Shown here: in pieces, positions 20,771 to 32,797 of the stretch
How the letters are laid out: each line of letters begins with the position of its first letter
How positions within the stretch are numbered: position 1 is the first letter of the stretch
NCBI RefSeq assembly: GCF_030253575.1
Contig: NC_080559.1
Span: 6,771,501 to 6,835,500, forward strand
DNA length: 64,000 bases
Source: Rhododendron vialii
Taxonomy: Eukaryota; Streptophyta; Magnoliopsida; Ericales; Ericaceae
Direction: 5' to 3'
The notes under the pieces: generated by a model
Told to the model about the DNA's origin: nothing
What the model saw: the letters and a program-made list of their open reading frames with translations, nothing else
Databases searched by the model: none
Position numbers and translations under genes: made by a program

Positions 20771-23047
20771 GTTCTTCGTCTTTCAGGATTTTGGAGAATA
20801 TTGATGGCAATTTAAAAGCTAACCAAAGTCACGAGAGGGGGTTTGGCCATGAGGTTTCTTCTGGGGTTCCTCTAGAAATGGAATCGCTGCCTTTTTGACG
20901 CTTTAAAGTTTCTGATTTAGCTTAATTTCTGTCTTTGGCATTCTTTATCGTTTTGGGGATGATCTCCTTTCACAAGAGCAATGGTATATTCCTTTTTGTT
21001 ATTTCTACATTTTCTTGATCTTGGGAGAATAGATTCAAGAATTTCCTTCCAAACACCACTTCCCTTTTCCCAATTAAAAGAACGAAATACAAAGTCGGGC
21101 TATTATTTGGACAATTATGAAATCCCTTCCAATGGGTGCAAATTAATTAGTTACCATGAGGCGGTGCCCAGCACCCATCCGAGCAGTCCAAACGTGTTTT
21201 GGATGGTCCAGATCCGATCACTCTCTCGTACTCAACCGACCACTATGCCTCCTCTTTCTCTCTGCTCGGATCTGGGCCGTCCAAAACACATTTGAACTGC
21301 TTGGATGATTGCTAGCAAAAGAGAGATGGGACTCAACCTTGAGGGTTAGTCCAAGTGGTTGGTGGGTATGATCCCACATAATTGTCCAGCGTTTGAGGTT
21401 TGGGACCGAGCCATAAGAAAGATTTTTTTTTTTAATCAATTTTCTAATCCCAACATTGATAGTTTGAATTTGACTGGATCGAAGAAAGAATTAGCTAAGA
21501 TGCGTGCTCATTCGGCACACCCCTTACCGCCATACCCAAAAAAGGACTTGTTCGTAATGTACATGCTGTAATTCGTATGGAGGAACGGTAATAATTACAA
21601 GGCTTGAAATGGACTAGTTGGAGAACAAAGGAAAAATCAAGTGGGCTTTCATTTGCATTAATAGTACTCTCCCGTCCCATTTTTATTGTCCATTATTTTG
21701 TTTGTCTTTTTTATGTCTTTTGTTTATTATTTTTAGTGTGAATTTTGAAAAATATGCAATATGAATCTTATTTGATAGATTTCGATTAGTTCTATAATAT
21801 AAAGTTTTCAAAATTATGAAAAATATTGTAGATTGAAAGATATAAGCAATTAAAAAATGACACTCAATTCAAAAATGAACAATGAAAATTGAACGGAGAG
21901 AGTACTAGTATTCCAGGAGGTTTTAGCCTAAAATTAATTGGGAATAGATGGAGTAGCTTCTAAAATATATTAACCAATTAATGAAGTTTGAGTAACTTAG
22001 ATGAGCGATGTAAGATAAAATCTAACACGCTCTCTCATGTGCAAACTAGATACACGTGGAGGTACAAATTGAGGAGACTAAAGAGATTTGATTCGGGCGA
22101 CAAAGACTCAAATCACGTGAGGTGAGGCCACCAAAAGCCTAGCTTTAATACCATGTTAGATTTCTTGAAGGGTTCCAATTTAAAATCAATTGGATATAAA
22201 CAGAATAGCCTTTAGAATATACTAATAATTAACCATGAATAGCTTAAATGATTGATATGGAAAAAAAAAATCTAACAAATAGGTTGTGGATTCAATTCTC
22301 ATTGTGGAGTTTCATTCCACACACCTTTTAAGTTAAATTAGATTTAATTTCCAGCATATACTAGAAAAATTTGGACTCGTCCTCGCCAACACAATATCAT
22401 AATCCAATTAGTCACGCTTCAGGTGTACTTTTTTGCAGTGCTTTAAGCTGATGCACTTGCTGGAAAGGAGGTGTCTTGTGAACAGTGGCCGGAGTCAGAA
22501 TTTTGACCAGAGGGAAATTGATAAACTAAAATACAAGAGTTTTTGATTTTTCAATATAATACTGTTGTACATTAAAATTATTCTAGCTTAAAATAGTAAA
22601 AGTGCATGAATCATTTGTTCCCTTTATTTAGACTATGACAATACTCACATGTCTGGTTGTACATTTGCAAAAGAAATTAAGAAATGAGAACATAAATAAT
22701 CTACTTTTTACTAAATTAAACTAAAATTGTTAAGATTATGAGAAGCTATTACACTAATAATATTCATAATAGTCTAAAATTAGTTAGATCTAATTTTCAA
22801 AATTATTTTAAAATTGCTGGAGGCTGGGGCTCGTCTGGCCCTAAGGTAACTCTGCCCTTGCTTGTGAAGACATTCAAGCTTATAAGGGGGTTGTTAGTTG
22901 TATAAGCTTGAATTGGGTGGGGTTTTGTGTTTTGGTGTTGAGGAACAAAAAGGGGCATAAGAAGTAAAGAGAGGGTCCAGTCCAGCCCAGCCCAGCCATC
23001 TGAGAAGCTGGATTTTTTTGGTGGGTTTGAAGTGTATTTGGACTTTA
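20771..23047. other. A3 upstream and intergenic DNA with a Stowaway insertion
   Basis: More diverged from units 1 and 2 than they are from each other. 21130-21320 is a unit 3-specific stretch with inverted ccgtccaaaaca / tgttttggatgg motifs, probably MITE-derived. No gene seen. Confidence 0.5.
21667..21902. mobile_element. Stowaway-like MITE, 236 bp, TA target site
   Basis: Begins CTCTCCCGTCCC and ends GAACGGAGAGAG, with TA at 21665-21666 and 21903-21904. Unit 2 reads ttaatagtactagat without it (11391-11405). Confidence 0.85.
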
Positions 23048-23672
23048 TGTTAAAGAAAATAAAGTTTCACATTGCTTAGGAGTAAAATTGGTGATCACTT
23101 AATAATATTTTGAATCTCTCAACTCATTGCCAATTGATTTTGAGATAGATATAAAATTTCTACATGATATTAGAGCGGGACCCGTTCCACCCTACATTTT
23201 ATAAAAAAAATCACAATCCACACCCCAAGATGACAAACCAGCAAAAATACTGCATAATGATAGGACCCAAAAAGTGGCCACACGTGACAGACCTCAAACG
23301 TGACTGCACGTGAGGGGGGATGTTAAAGAAATAAAGTCCCACATTGCTTAGAAGAGGAATGAATAATCACTTAATAACATTTATGACCTCTCCACTCATT
23401 GTCAGCTGGTTTTGAGATGGAATTAAAGTTTTTACATGGTATCAAAGCGAGGTCCGTTCCACCTCACATTTTATAAAAAAAAATTCACAATCCACACCCC
23501 ACGATGACAGACTAGCAAAAAGACTGTACGATAATAGGATCCAAAAAGTGGCCACACGTGACAGATCTCAAACGCGGTTGCACGTGAGGGAGTGAAATCA
23601 GTGATCACTTAATAACATTTGAGACATTTTCACTCATTGCCAATTATTTTTGAGATGAATATAAAGTTTACA
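23048..23672 (+). mobile_element. TRIM retrotransposon array: three LTRs, two internal domains
   Basis: LTR 1 is 23048-23164 and LTR 2 is 23321-23435 (both begin TGTTAAAG and end in ACA). LTR 3, about 23593-23672, lacks its first 40 or so bases. Each full LTR is followed by an initiator-Met-tRNA-like primer site (TGATATTAGAGC, TGGTATCAAAGC), and the first internal domain ends in the purine tract gagggggga. Internal domains are about 156 bp and non-coding. The insertion is absent from unit 2, where ttgggccctttgggggttgg is continuous. TRIMs move with borrowed proteins. Confidence 0.85.
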
Positions 23673-23745
23673 CATTTTGGGGGTTGGTTTCCTCGGTGAG
23701 AGGTTATTGTCATTGCCTATGTTTCCAATCTATTAATTATGTGCC

Positions 23746-23778
<33 letters not shown>

Positions 23779-23875
23779 TCAAATAACTCCCACCAACAAT
23801 ACGTTCATCTGTTTGGTGAATTATTCAATTTAATTAACATCAAATATATGTACAGACGTTGAGGACATAAGAGAT

Positions 23876-24709
23876 TCAATCTTCAATGTACAAAGATCTA
23901 TATGAATACATGATATAAGCACCGAGGCACGCCAGCAACGCCACCATCGCTGCCACATTCGTTGCCGTCTTCAACAAGCTTTCCGATCCCGAATCACACA
24001 TTTGGGTGTCGTTGTTATAATCCGGTGCATTACTCCCTGGTAACGTCCCGTTGTTAAGAAGCCCAATCTTCTCTGTTGCGCTGCCTGCAGGTTTGGGTAA
24101 CGTGGGCAATTTAGTTACCTGATCCTGGCTGATGTTCCGAGGTGCTGATTGTTTGCTGGCTTCGGGTTGTTGAATTTGAGTAGTAGTGCTGACGAGTTCT
24201 TGTTGAGGGGCTGGAGGACCTTTCTTCGGGATCACAACGTGCAACAGGCCGTCGGCAAACTTGGCATGGATTTCCTTAGACTTGCAGTCCTTTGGAATCG
24301 CGATTTCCTTGTGGAAACGGCTCCTTTTCGTTGCATCAACGAGGCGTTCCCCAGAGATCTTTACGGTGTTAGTTGAATTGTAAACTTGTATCTTCAGCTG
24401 ATCTTTTCTGAATGCTGAAATTACCCAAGAAACAGAATGGAAAGTAAATAAAAACAATTAAATCGGCCATCTGACTTTCTTGTAAATTTGAAAAGTTCAA
24501 GCACAAAGTTGGTGACACATGTGCTGTTAAATAGTAGGCTCTTAAATTAATGGAAGTTACGGTGTCAAGTTTATTGATCCAGCGTTCTAGATTCAGGTGT
24601 CTGGCCTTGCTTATGCACGTCTCTGTTAATCTTGAGAGACCATAAACCTACCATCCACATTGTACTAAATAACATTGGCTAGTCTTCAAGCTGTAAACAG
24701 TTTTACGTC

Positions 24710-24765
<56 letters not shown>

Positions 24766-25333
24766 TCAGAACATCCGATTTCCTCATAAAACATGATTTT
24801 AACAGCAGAACAGATCATAGCTTCTCCTCCCATGTATGTCTTCTAAAATGAATATCTACCTAAAGTTTTTCACTGTTTATTTTGAGCATCATAATTAAAT
24901 TGGGAAAATAAAAATAGATCAACTAGTTAATTCAATCTATAGAATTTTTTTACCCAATAACTTCAAATTAGCAAACTTGTGAGTATGTTGTCGTGACTCA
25001 CTTACAAACCCTTTTTTTTTTTATAAAGGGACAAGAGGTTAATTCCACTTGATCACTCATCTAGGCAATTGCTGACCAAAGAGAGCAAGATAGACTCTTT
25101 TAACACACACAAGCAAAAACCCAAACTCCCGATGTGAGCCAGCCCCACGACACAGGCCCAATTACCAACTTCAACATTTGAAAAACACAAAATAAAGATC
25201 CATGCTGCATGAGATATTCATAATCAGTACCAGGGAGGTGGACGACAAGAGTTTCAGATTCATCGTTGCGGCGCCAGTTGCAGAACGGTTCAAAATCTTC
25301 GTAAGACAGAGAAGATCCATTCTTGGTTTGCAT
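23876..25333 (-). CDS. RTM2-like HSP20-domain membrane protein, type B (B3, intact)
   Basis: Exon 1 is 25333-25231 and exon 2 is 24414-23876; the 816-nt intron has GT-AG ends and holds a long (TA)n tract. The product is 213 residues. It starts MQTKNGSSLSYEDFEPFCNW, runs through an HSP20 domain at about residues 9-96 (FRKDQLKIQVY, VKISGERLVDATKRSRFHKE, LLHVVIPKK), then a Pro/Gln/Ser-rich linker, and ends in a C-terminal membrane helix at about 182-203. It shares architecture with the A copies but not close sequence, so A and B split well before the tandem duplications. Likely an RTM2-like membrane-anchored protein; antiviral or chaperone function is inferred only. Confidence 0.9.
24712..24761. 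repeat. (TA)n microsatellite in the B3 intron
   Basis: About 50 bases of TA repeats within the intron of the RTM2-like B3 gene. Confidence 0.95.
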
Positions 25334-27239
25334 GGTAGAATTTGCAGTTTTTTGATCCTCAGGTTGTGTTTGGATTCAAAAGAAGCAGTGTGAGAGTCCT
25401 CCGCTATATAGTACTATATATCATGTGTTATATGCATTATTTATTTATTGAAACGATGGGGTCTTTGGGAGGGTTTCTAAGAGGTTTAATCTTTTGGATT
25501 TCCTCTGGAGGTATGGGCGAATTATTCCTGTTTTGGCTTCTCAGGCTTTGAGTTGCTTTGTGTCTTTGCAAATCCTTCTTCATGTCTAGGTTACCCTCTT
25601 GCATTGCATGCATGGGTTAGCTAATCACATAGGTCATTTCCCTTTTTGTTAAAATAAAGTATCATGACAAATTTATGCATCATGTATAATGTGTAAAATT
25701 TGGATGGCATTATATATTATTCTATGTATGGGCCGGGGTAGTGTTCTAGTCAGATCCCCTCTCAGCAAAATACTGCACGAATTTCTGGGGAGTATTAAAA
25801 TTAGAAGGGGCCCTCAACCCTTGTAAGTATGTGTGCAATTATTTGTGCAAATGCGTATGTGATTCTGACATCTCTGGAAAAAAAGAAGAAGAAGAGATTT
25901 TGCGGAAGAAATCATTTAGGATGATGTGGCAATAGTATTTTAGATTTTGAGTTTTTGGTTGCGGCTAATACATTTATATTCACACTTTTTGGTTTTTTTT
26001 ATTCATTTGAATTTGCTGAAAGACCAATAAGAGTAACCTAAAGTTAATGAAAGTAAAAATTTAAGCTTTCATAACTTCTAGTTTTATTGTCTTTAGGTTA
26101 CTATTTTTGGTCTTCCAGCAAATTGATTGTTTTTCTGAATTGTATAAATAAGAGAAGTCCAAAAACTAAATATTTGGGCTTACAATGAATATTGCACTAA
26201 TAATAATAAAAGTCTAAAAAAAAAAAAATCATTGGTTATTTGTTGATGATAGGTCAATGCAATTCGAACTATGTGTATTGAGGGTAAATAGTCTTTCAAA
26301 TCCCAAAGTTGAGACAGTTAGGCCAATTTTAACAATAAAGGGTGCATACGTATATTAGTTTGCAAAGTAGGAGAGGTAACAGTAATTTTCAAAACTAGAG
26401 GGAGGTTAGTGTATTTATCAGAAGCCTCAAGGGAGGTCGGCGTAATTTATCCAAAGATAAAAGAAGTTTGCAGATATTTATGCTTTGTTTGGTTTTATTT
26501 TTGAAACCTAAAACACTCGTTATCCCTATTTTTAATCATTACTTTCATTTCTCTCTATTTTCCAATTATTTTTCTCTCTATCTTTTTCTATTTATTATTT
26601 TATTTTTCTCTCCACTCATTATCCAAAAAATTAAACTCAAAAATTTTTAAAAATTCATCCAAACACAGCATTAATCCTCTCTCCACTACGTCTGTCTAAC
26701 CATGCATAAATGCCAAGCTGCCAATTTTGACGAGTACAACTATTTTACTACGAGGAAATGACATTTCAACGATTAATTGGCAACTTGACTCATATATGGA
26801 GGTAGAATATTCTGTGCCGAAAACCCATGTATAATGTGTCTTTGTACTGAGGAATTTTTCGATCATTGAATTTAAAATATAAAAAAAATTACATAATTTA
26901 ACGGCAGAAAAATCTTTCAACATAAAGGTACAAGAATTTTTGGAATAAAGGAGATTGGAACCCATATTATATGTGGGTTTTTTTCTTTTTGGATCAATTT
27001 ACTCAGTCCGACTAAAGTAACTTTAAGCTCATGTTGGATTCGAATCATTGAGTTCATTGAATCAACAAACGAAAGTAAAGGTACTCGAAAGGCAAGAAAG
27101 TAAGAAACGACACACTGATCAATATGGAACTCTAGAACTCTCTTTAAGCCCATCCGGAAAGGATAGTATAAATCTGGATCGTACATTTTCTTAATTAATG
27201 ATTCAGATTTGCTTTGAAATTCTAATTAGGTCGGTTCCG
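25334..27239. other. B3 upstream region and intergenic DNA
   Basis: Repeated at 41184-44318 around a retrotransposon insertion. AT-rich; no gene seen. The promoter of B3 must lie here, but no motif is distinctive enough to call. Confidence 0.5.
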
Positions 27240-28256
27240 GAATAAGCCTCGCAAGCCTCTGGGCTTGGACAATTCAAAAAAAAAAAAATCTATGTAAATA
27301 TATATTTATATATATTTTGACGAAGACATAACTTAGCAAGGATGTCACCCGTTCAATGCAGACGAAGAGAGAGAAGAAGAAGAGAGACGACAAACGAAGA
27401 CGATGAACTTCGACCAGATTGAAGCACTGAACCAGACGACAAACTTCGACCAGGTACCACCAAGCTCGCTCTCTCGCTCTCCCTCTCTCTCTCTCAATTT
27501 TCCCCAGAAATCCAAACTTGATTTTTTCTTCTCCCATAATGCAAGATACATGAAACTCTCTCTCGATCTTGTGAAGGAGAACAGAAAAGACCACCAGATT
27601 AGGGCTCCATTTGAAGGTATCTTACTCTCTTGGTTTGGATCTTCTTCTTTTTTTCCAGAAAATGTAACTCGATACCCATTTGTTGAGGCTTGTTAAACCC
27701 AACCCATGTCTCTTTTAACTCGTGCGTCTCTCCCTTTTATCTGAGCTGTTGGATTAGATCCAACGGCTACGGAGTGAAGTCCACATTAGAAGCTTTGTGT
27801 GTGTGTGTCTATACACACACACACATATATTATTTTTACACAGGACTCACAAGGGTTATTTGCATATATGTATATGCACAGGCACCACTTTAAAAAACTT
27901 TAATGAAAAAATTAACCAATTTTTAAGTCAGGTTTGTATTTTTGCAAGTTGGCTCGTAATGTTTCACTTTTTATTTTATTATTAAATATTAAACAGTGAT
28001 CAGAATAAGAAAAATAACTAAATGAAAGCTAAAAGTAAATATAAATGCATTATAATCTTTTTTTAATCGGATCATGCTAAATCATAAAGCATTGGAAGCG
28101 GGGTTAATTTTTTTTTGATATAATTTAAACTAAAAGTACAATGTAATTTTGATTTTTTATTGACTGTTTTTTTTAAAAAAAATTTATGACTTAATAGTGA
28201 GCGGGCAACCAAGCTTAATGTCGGGTTTGGACAATCCAAATATCGAGGCCAGCCCT
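27240..28256. mobile_element. Probable transposon insertion of about 1 kb, ends uncertain
   Basis: The paralogous block (45400-45450) lacks this segment. It is bracketed by the similar sequences tctaattag and tctaaccag. It carries a CT-rich stretch at 27468-27500 and frames up to 97 residues (27403-27696) without a recognised domain. The motif ggcttggacaatt near the left recurs as gtttggacaatcc near the right in the same orientation. I cannot assign a superfamily. Confidence 0.45.
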
Positions 28257-28661
28257 GACTCTAACCAGTAAGAATAAATACGAGCAAATCCAAACAATTA
28301 ATTACATCAATAGATGATTCATATTTAGAATGTCCCGTCCAATCCAAATCAACAATCGAAGAAGATCCAATTCCAAACAAAAATCACAACCTTATAATAG
28401 AGCTTAGTCAAGAAACAAAACAGGAAACAAGCTAAGCATGGCTGCCCTAGCGAGATTATGGGCAACCTTAACATCAGGTCTTGGTCGTTTGACCACTTTT
28501 ACAAACTTAAAACTAGTACATAAATTACGAAAATCCAAAAGGAGTGGTTGAACCAGATTGCTAACTAATTACTAGTATATACTTCTTCTTCCGTCTCAAA
28601 TTTTTGGTCTTGGTTAGCACTTCTTATTTTGTTTTAAAAAGATTGTCTTAGTTAAAAAGTA

Positions 28662-29150
28662 AGAGCATCTCCAATGGTCTCGTCAGAGGCTGTTTTCGGC
28701 AGATTTTGACGAGTTTCACTCCGAAATCAACTCCCACCAGCCTCATCGCCATCCTCATCGGTTTCTAGTTTGCTACAGTACGTCGCCACCACTCTTCTCT
28801 CTCTTCCCTTCTTCTACGATTTGGTACAACTTTTCCGGCAAGGGTCTTCAATTTGGATTTCTGATTTGCCGGATTCTGGTGGGTTTTCTCCTTGCTTGGT
28901 TTGTGAATTCGTGTGTGCATTAGAGAGAGATGGATTGGTGGTTTGGTTGGTAGTCTGCGATTTGATTTCGGCGAGTTTTCCAATCAAGATAGTGGTGGCG
29001 GTGACTGTTATTTTTTTTTAATCAAAATGAGTTGGGATTTGAGTAGTCATTTGTCTAGGTTGTTGGGTAGTATAATTTTTTTGTGGCTAGACAAAAATAA
29101 AATTGTGCATTTTTTCTAGACAAATTGCTTAAGATGCCATTGAGGCTAAA
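28662..29150. mobile_element. Probable Harbinger-like insertion upstream of subtilase A
   Basis: Begins after a TAA with GAGCATCTCCAATGG, the typical left end also seen at 15740. The matching block near 45680 lacks it. The expected inverted right end is not recognisable, so the right limit is set by where homology with 45690 resumes. A GC-richer part at 28760-28990 could encode a short basic peptide on the minus strand, but no domain is seen. Confidence 0.45.
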
Positions 29151-29942
29151 ATTTAACCCCTTCTACATTTGCTTTTAGGTGGTCACTAAAATTTATAAAC
29201 GTGCAGCCGCCTTTGTAGAACGTACTGTATTAATTACCAAGACAAGAAGCTGGCAGCCAGCCTGGCACGAATTGATGTCCCCTTCTCTATATAGTTCTCC
29301 GGATAACCCTCATATTCAGGATCTCCGGTACCCAAGACCTCTGTGGCCAGGAATTTTTAGGTTGTTGGATTTAAAAAATAAAAAAAATTATACTATTCAA
29401 CGGCTAGAAAACTCTCGACACAGAGATACATGAGTTTTCGGAATAGAGTAGATCGGACCCCGTATCAAACGTACATGCACCTGCATATATGTAATGAAAG
29501 ACAATTAACAACTAGATAGAAAACAAATTAATTCAAAATATGGGAATGGCATCCAGATAAAGAAAGAAGAAGAAGCGGCAAAGTGGATTTGAGTTCTAGA
29601 TTCAAGAATTAGTCGAAATTTGCATAAAATTGACCTGAATACTTGAGTCATCATAAAAATAGTCTTACGGGACAGAGAAATTATTTGAATCTTAAATCAC
29701 AAAACAACTGAAGCTCGTTCGTTTGGAGTACTCAAAACTTCTGCAAAAGATCTTCAATAAATTTTCTTCATTCATCTCTCTCCACTCATTACATTTTAAA
29801 ACCTTTTTCAAAACCAAAACCAAACATGGTGGTCATGATTCAGTCATTTTTATTTTGAAAAATGTAGCTATGCTATGACCAACCAGTGTGCCCCACCTTC
29901 ATCTTTCTCATAAAATTTCCCCTTTTTATTTTTAAATGTGTA

Positions 29943-29984
29943 CATATAAATAAAGGAGATCACTACTTGCAGTAAGAAATGTGA
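29943..29984 (+). promoter_or_regulatory. Subtilase A TATA-like box and start-stop upstream ORF
   Basis: A TATA-like catataaataaa lies about 60 bases before the start codon. An ATG directly followed by TGA sits at 29979-29984, 24 bases before the main ATG, with A at -3. The same ATG-TGA occurs before subtilase B. Whether it lies inside the mRNA depends on the unmapped transcription start. Confidence 0.45.
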
Positions 29985-30008
29985 CCAAAAGTATTCTGTA
30001 TCCAAACA

Positions 30009-32549
30009 ATGAGGCTGCTCCATAATGGGTTTCCCTTTCCCTTTCTTTTTCTTGTGGCTCTCCTCATTACTGGAAGTGGATCAGCAGCAGCAGAAGCAGA
30101 GAGGTCCACCTACATTATTCACATGGACAAGTCTCACATGCCCAAGGCCTTCACCGCCCCGCACCACTGGTACTCCTCCGCCGTCGATTCCATCAAGACC
30201 GCGAGCCTGGGAACATCCGACAGTGGCCTCCAGTCGCCGGCGAGGGTCCTCTACACTTACGACAGTGCCGCTCATGGGTTCAGTGCAGTGCTTTCCGAAG
30301 GCGAGTTGGAGACCGTGAAGAAGCTACCGGGGTTTCTGTCGGCTTACGGTGACAAGCAAGTGACGGTGGACACCACCCACACGTTTGAGTTCCTGTCACT
30401 TAATCCGGTCACTGGGCTCTGGCCGGCGTCAGGTTACGGGAAGGACGTCATCGTCGGCGTGCTAGATTCCGGTGTGTGGCCGGAGAGCAAGAGCTACCAT
30501 GACGAGGGAATGTCGGCAGTTCCCTCTAAGTGGAAAGGAACTTGTGAGGCGGGCCAGGAGTTCAACTCCTCTTTGTGTAACTTGAAGCTCATTGGAGCTA
30601 GGTATTTATTTGGAATTTAAGCTCAATGTTTTTTTCTTCAAGTTATTGCTTTTATTTGCGCTTTATTTTTGTACGCATGCACTTTACTTTTAACGTGAAA
30701 TTACTAAAAATTTCATATACAAAATGGAGCGTGAAAATCAATTTTCATAAAATATCTATAACTTATCTTCTATACATTATTGGTGTAATTGTGTGATTAT
30801 AAATCGTATAGGTACTTCAACAAGGGAGTAATCGCAGCAAATCCCAACATAACAATCAGCATGAACTCCGCAAGGGACATTGACGGCCACGGGACCCACA
30901 CTTCCTCCACCGCCACCGGCAACTATGTAACCGAAGCCTCCTACTTCGGCTATGCGACCGGAACAGCCAGGGGCGTTGCACCCAGAGCCAGGCTCGCCGT
31001 CTACAAGGTCCTCTGGGAGGAAGGCCGGTACGCCTCCGACGTCCTGGCCGGCATCGACGCGGCGGTCTCAGACGGGGTCGACGTCCTCTCCATCTCCATG
31101 GGCTTCGGTCAGAACACTCCCCTCTACGAAGACCCCATCGCCATCGCTTCCTTCGGAGCGATGGAGAAGGGCGTGCTTGTTTCCACTTCCGCTGGAAACA
31201 GAGGCTTCCAGATTGGTCGCCTCCACAATGGGAACCCGTGGGTCGTGACCGTAGCCGCGGGCTCCGTCGACCGGTGGTTCTCCGGGACCTTGACTCTGGG
31301 AAACGGGTTAACCATCACTGGGTGGTCCATGCTACCGGCTCGAGCCATAGTCAAGAACGTCGAGCTATATTACAATGAAACAATGTCTCCATGCGATTCA
31401 GCTGAGACGCTTGCTGCCTTGAATTTTGGTCCTCTAATCCTAATTTGCGAAAATAAACAACAGTTGCCTGTCTCTAACCTAATGGGCTCTCTCAGCGCTT
31501 TTTCCACACAGAGCGTACAAGCAGCAATATTTGCATCCTACTGGCCGGTGGTAGACGACTATTATTTTGAGTTCAACGATTTTCCTTTTCCGGGAGTGGT
31601 GATTAGCTCTGAGGACATGAAATCCGTGATCGAGTATGCCAAGCTTGGTTTTTCTTCGAGGGCTAGTATTAGCTTCCAGGAGACCACGGTGGGGACAAGT
31701 ACACGAGCCCCAGCCGTGTCCTCCTACACATCGAGGGGTCCATCCCGAGCCTACCCGGGAATTCTGAAGCCCGATGTAATGGCGCCCGGGACATTGGTTT
31801 TGGCGTCTTGGACTCCGGTTAGTTTGGCGACTTCACTCAGGGGTATGTCTCTGGCGAGCGATTTCAATATAATCTCGGGCACGTCCATGGCCTGCCCTCA
31901 CGTTGCTGGAGTGGCGGCCTTGTTGAAAGGGGTCCATCCGACGTGGTCCCCGGCAGCCATCCGATCAGCCATGATGACAACCGCGAATCCGCTTGATAAC
32001 ACTCTCAGTCCTATTCGAGACAACGGGTACAATCTTGCGGTGGCCACGCCGATATCAATGGGGGCGGGCCAAATCGACCCGAACAGGGCGCTTGACCCCG
32101 GGCTTGTTTACGATGCCACTCCACAGGACTATGCGAATATCCTCTGCTCCATCAACTTCACCACGAGTCAAATCATGACCATCACGAGATCAAATGGTTA
32201 TAACTGCTCGAACCCGTCATCGGATCTGAACTACCCGTCGTTTATTGCTTTGTACAATGAGGAAGCAGGAGTTTTGATTCACAAATTCGAGAGGACCGTG
32301 ACGAATGTTGGGTACGGTGGGGGGACGTATAAGGCTAATGTGACAGCGCCGGACGGGGCTACAGTCACGGTCTCGCCAAAGACATTGGAGTTTGGAAAGA
32401 CGTACGACAAGCGGAGTTACTCTCTCACTATAAAATACAGGAGTAGCAATCTGATCACATTTGGTTCAATTGTTTGGGTTGAAGAAAAGGGGAAGCACAC
32501 CGTGAGGAGCCCCATTGTGGTGGCACAACGGGTCGAGATCTCGTCATGA
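30009..32549 (+). CDS. Subtilisin-like serine protease A, SBT1.9-like
   Basis: Two exons, 30009-30601 and 30812-32549, with a 210-nt GT-AG intron splitting the Arg198 codon; 776 residues. A secretory signal peptide occupies about residues 1-28. The I9 inhibitor propeptide (about 33-125) includes STYIIHMDKSHMPK. The catalytic residues are present: Asp153 in VLDSGVWPES, His224 in GHGTH, the oxyanion Asn327 in SAGN, and Ser556 in GTSMACPHVAG. A protease-associated domain is inserted between Asn327 and Ser556, and a fibronectin-III-like domain with RTVTNVG closes the protein. Motifs such as WEEGRYASDVLAGIDAA recall Arabidopsis SBT1.9. Predicted to be secreted to the cell wall after propeptide removal. 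Substrate unknown. Many SBT1-group genes lack introns, so the conserved intron helps define this clade. Confidence 0.95.
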
Positions 32550-32579
32550 TCGGTTATCGTTTCGTTGTGCATTTATATA

Positions 32580-32797
32580 CTTCTTCCGTCCTAAATTATT
32601 TGTCCGATCCGCAAAACAGAGTGTTAAAAATAATGTAATTTTTGCAAGAAAAAATTCAAACTTTTTTCACAAATTAATAATACTCATTGATATCTAGTAA
32701 ATTGTTAAAAAACTTTTGATTTTTTCTTACAAAAATTATATTATTTTTAACATTCTGTTTTGGGGACCGGATAAAAAATTTGAAACCGAAGAAGCAT
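32580..32797. mobile_element. Stowaway-like MITE just after subtilase A
   Basis: Begins CTTCTTCCGTCC 31 bases after the stop codon and folds on itself through cgcaaaacagagtgttaaaaa and its inverted copy near 32740. Subtilase B lacks it (49559-49600). A second family member with better ends is at 34749-34961. It may lie within the 3' UTR. Confidence 0.75.

Larger units (their letters stand above)
19525..28660. repeat. Segmental tandem duplication, unit 3
   Basis: Holds gene A3 and the only complete B gene. It ends near 28645-28660 with the same junction motif that starts units 2 and 3, and is followed by subtilase A rather than another A gene. This shows the boundary between the RTM2 array and the subtilase block. 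Confidence 0.75.
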
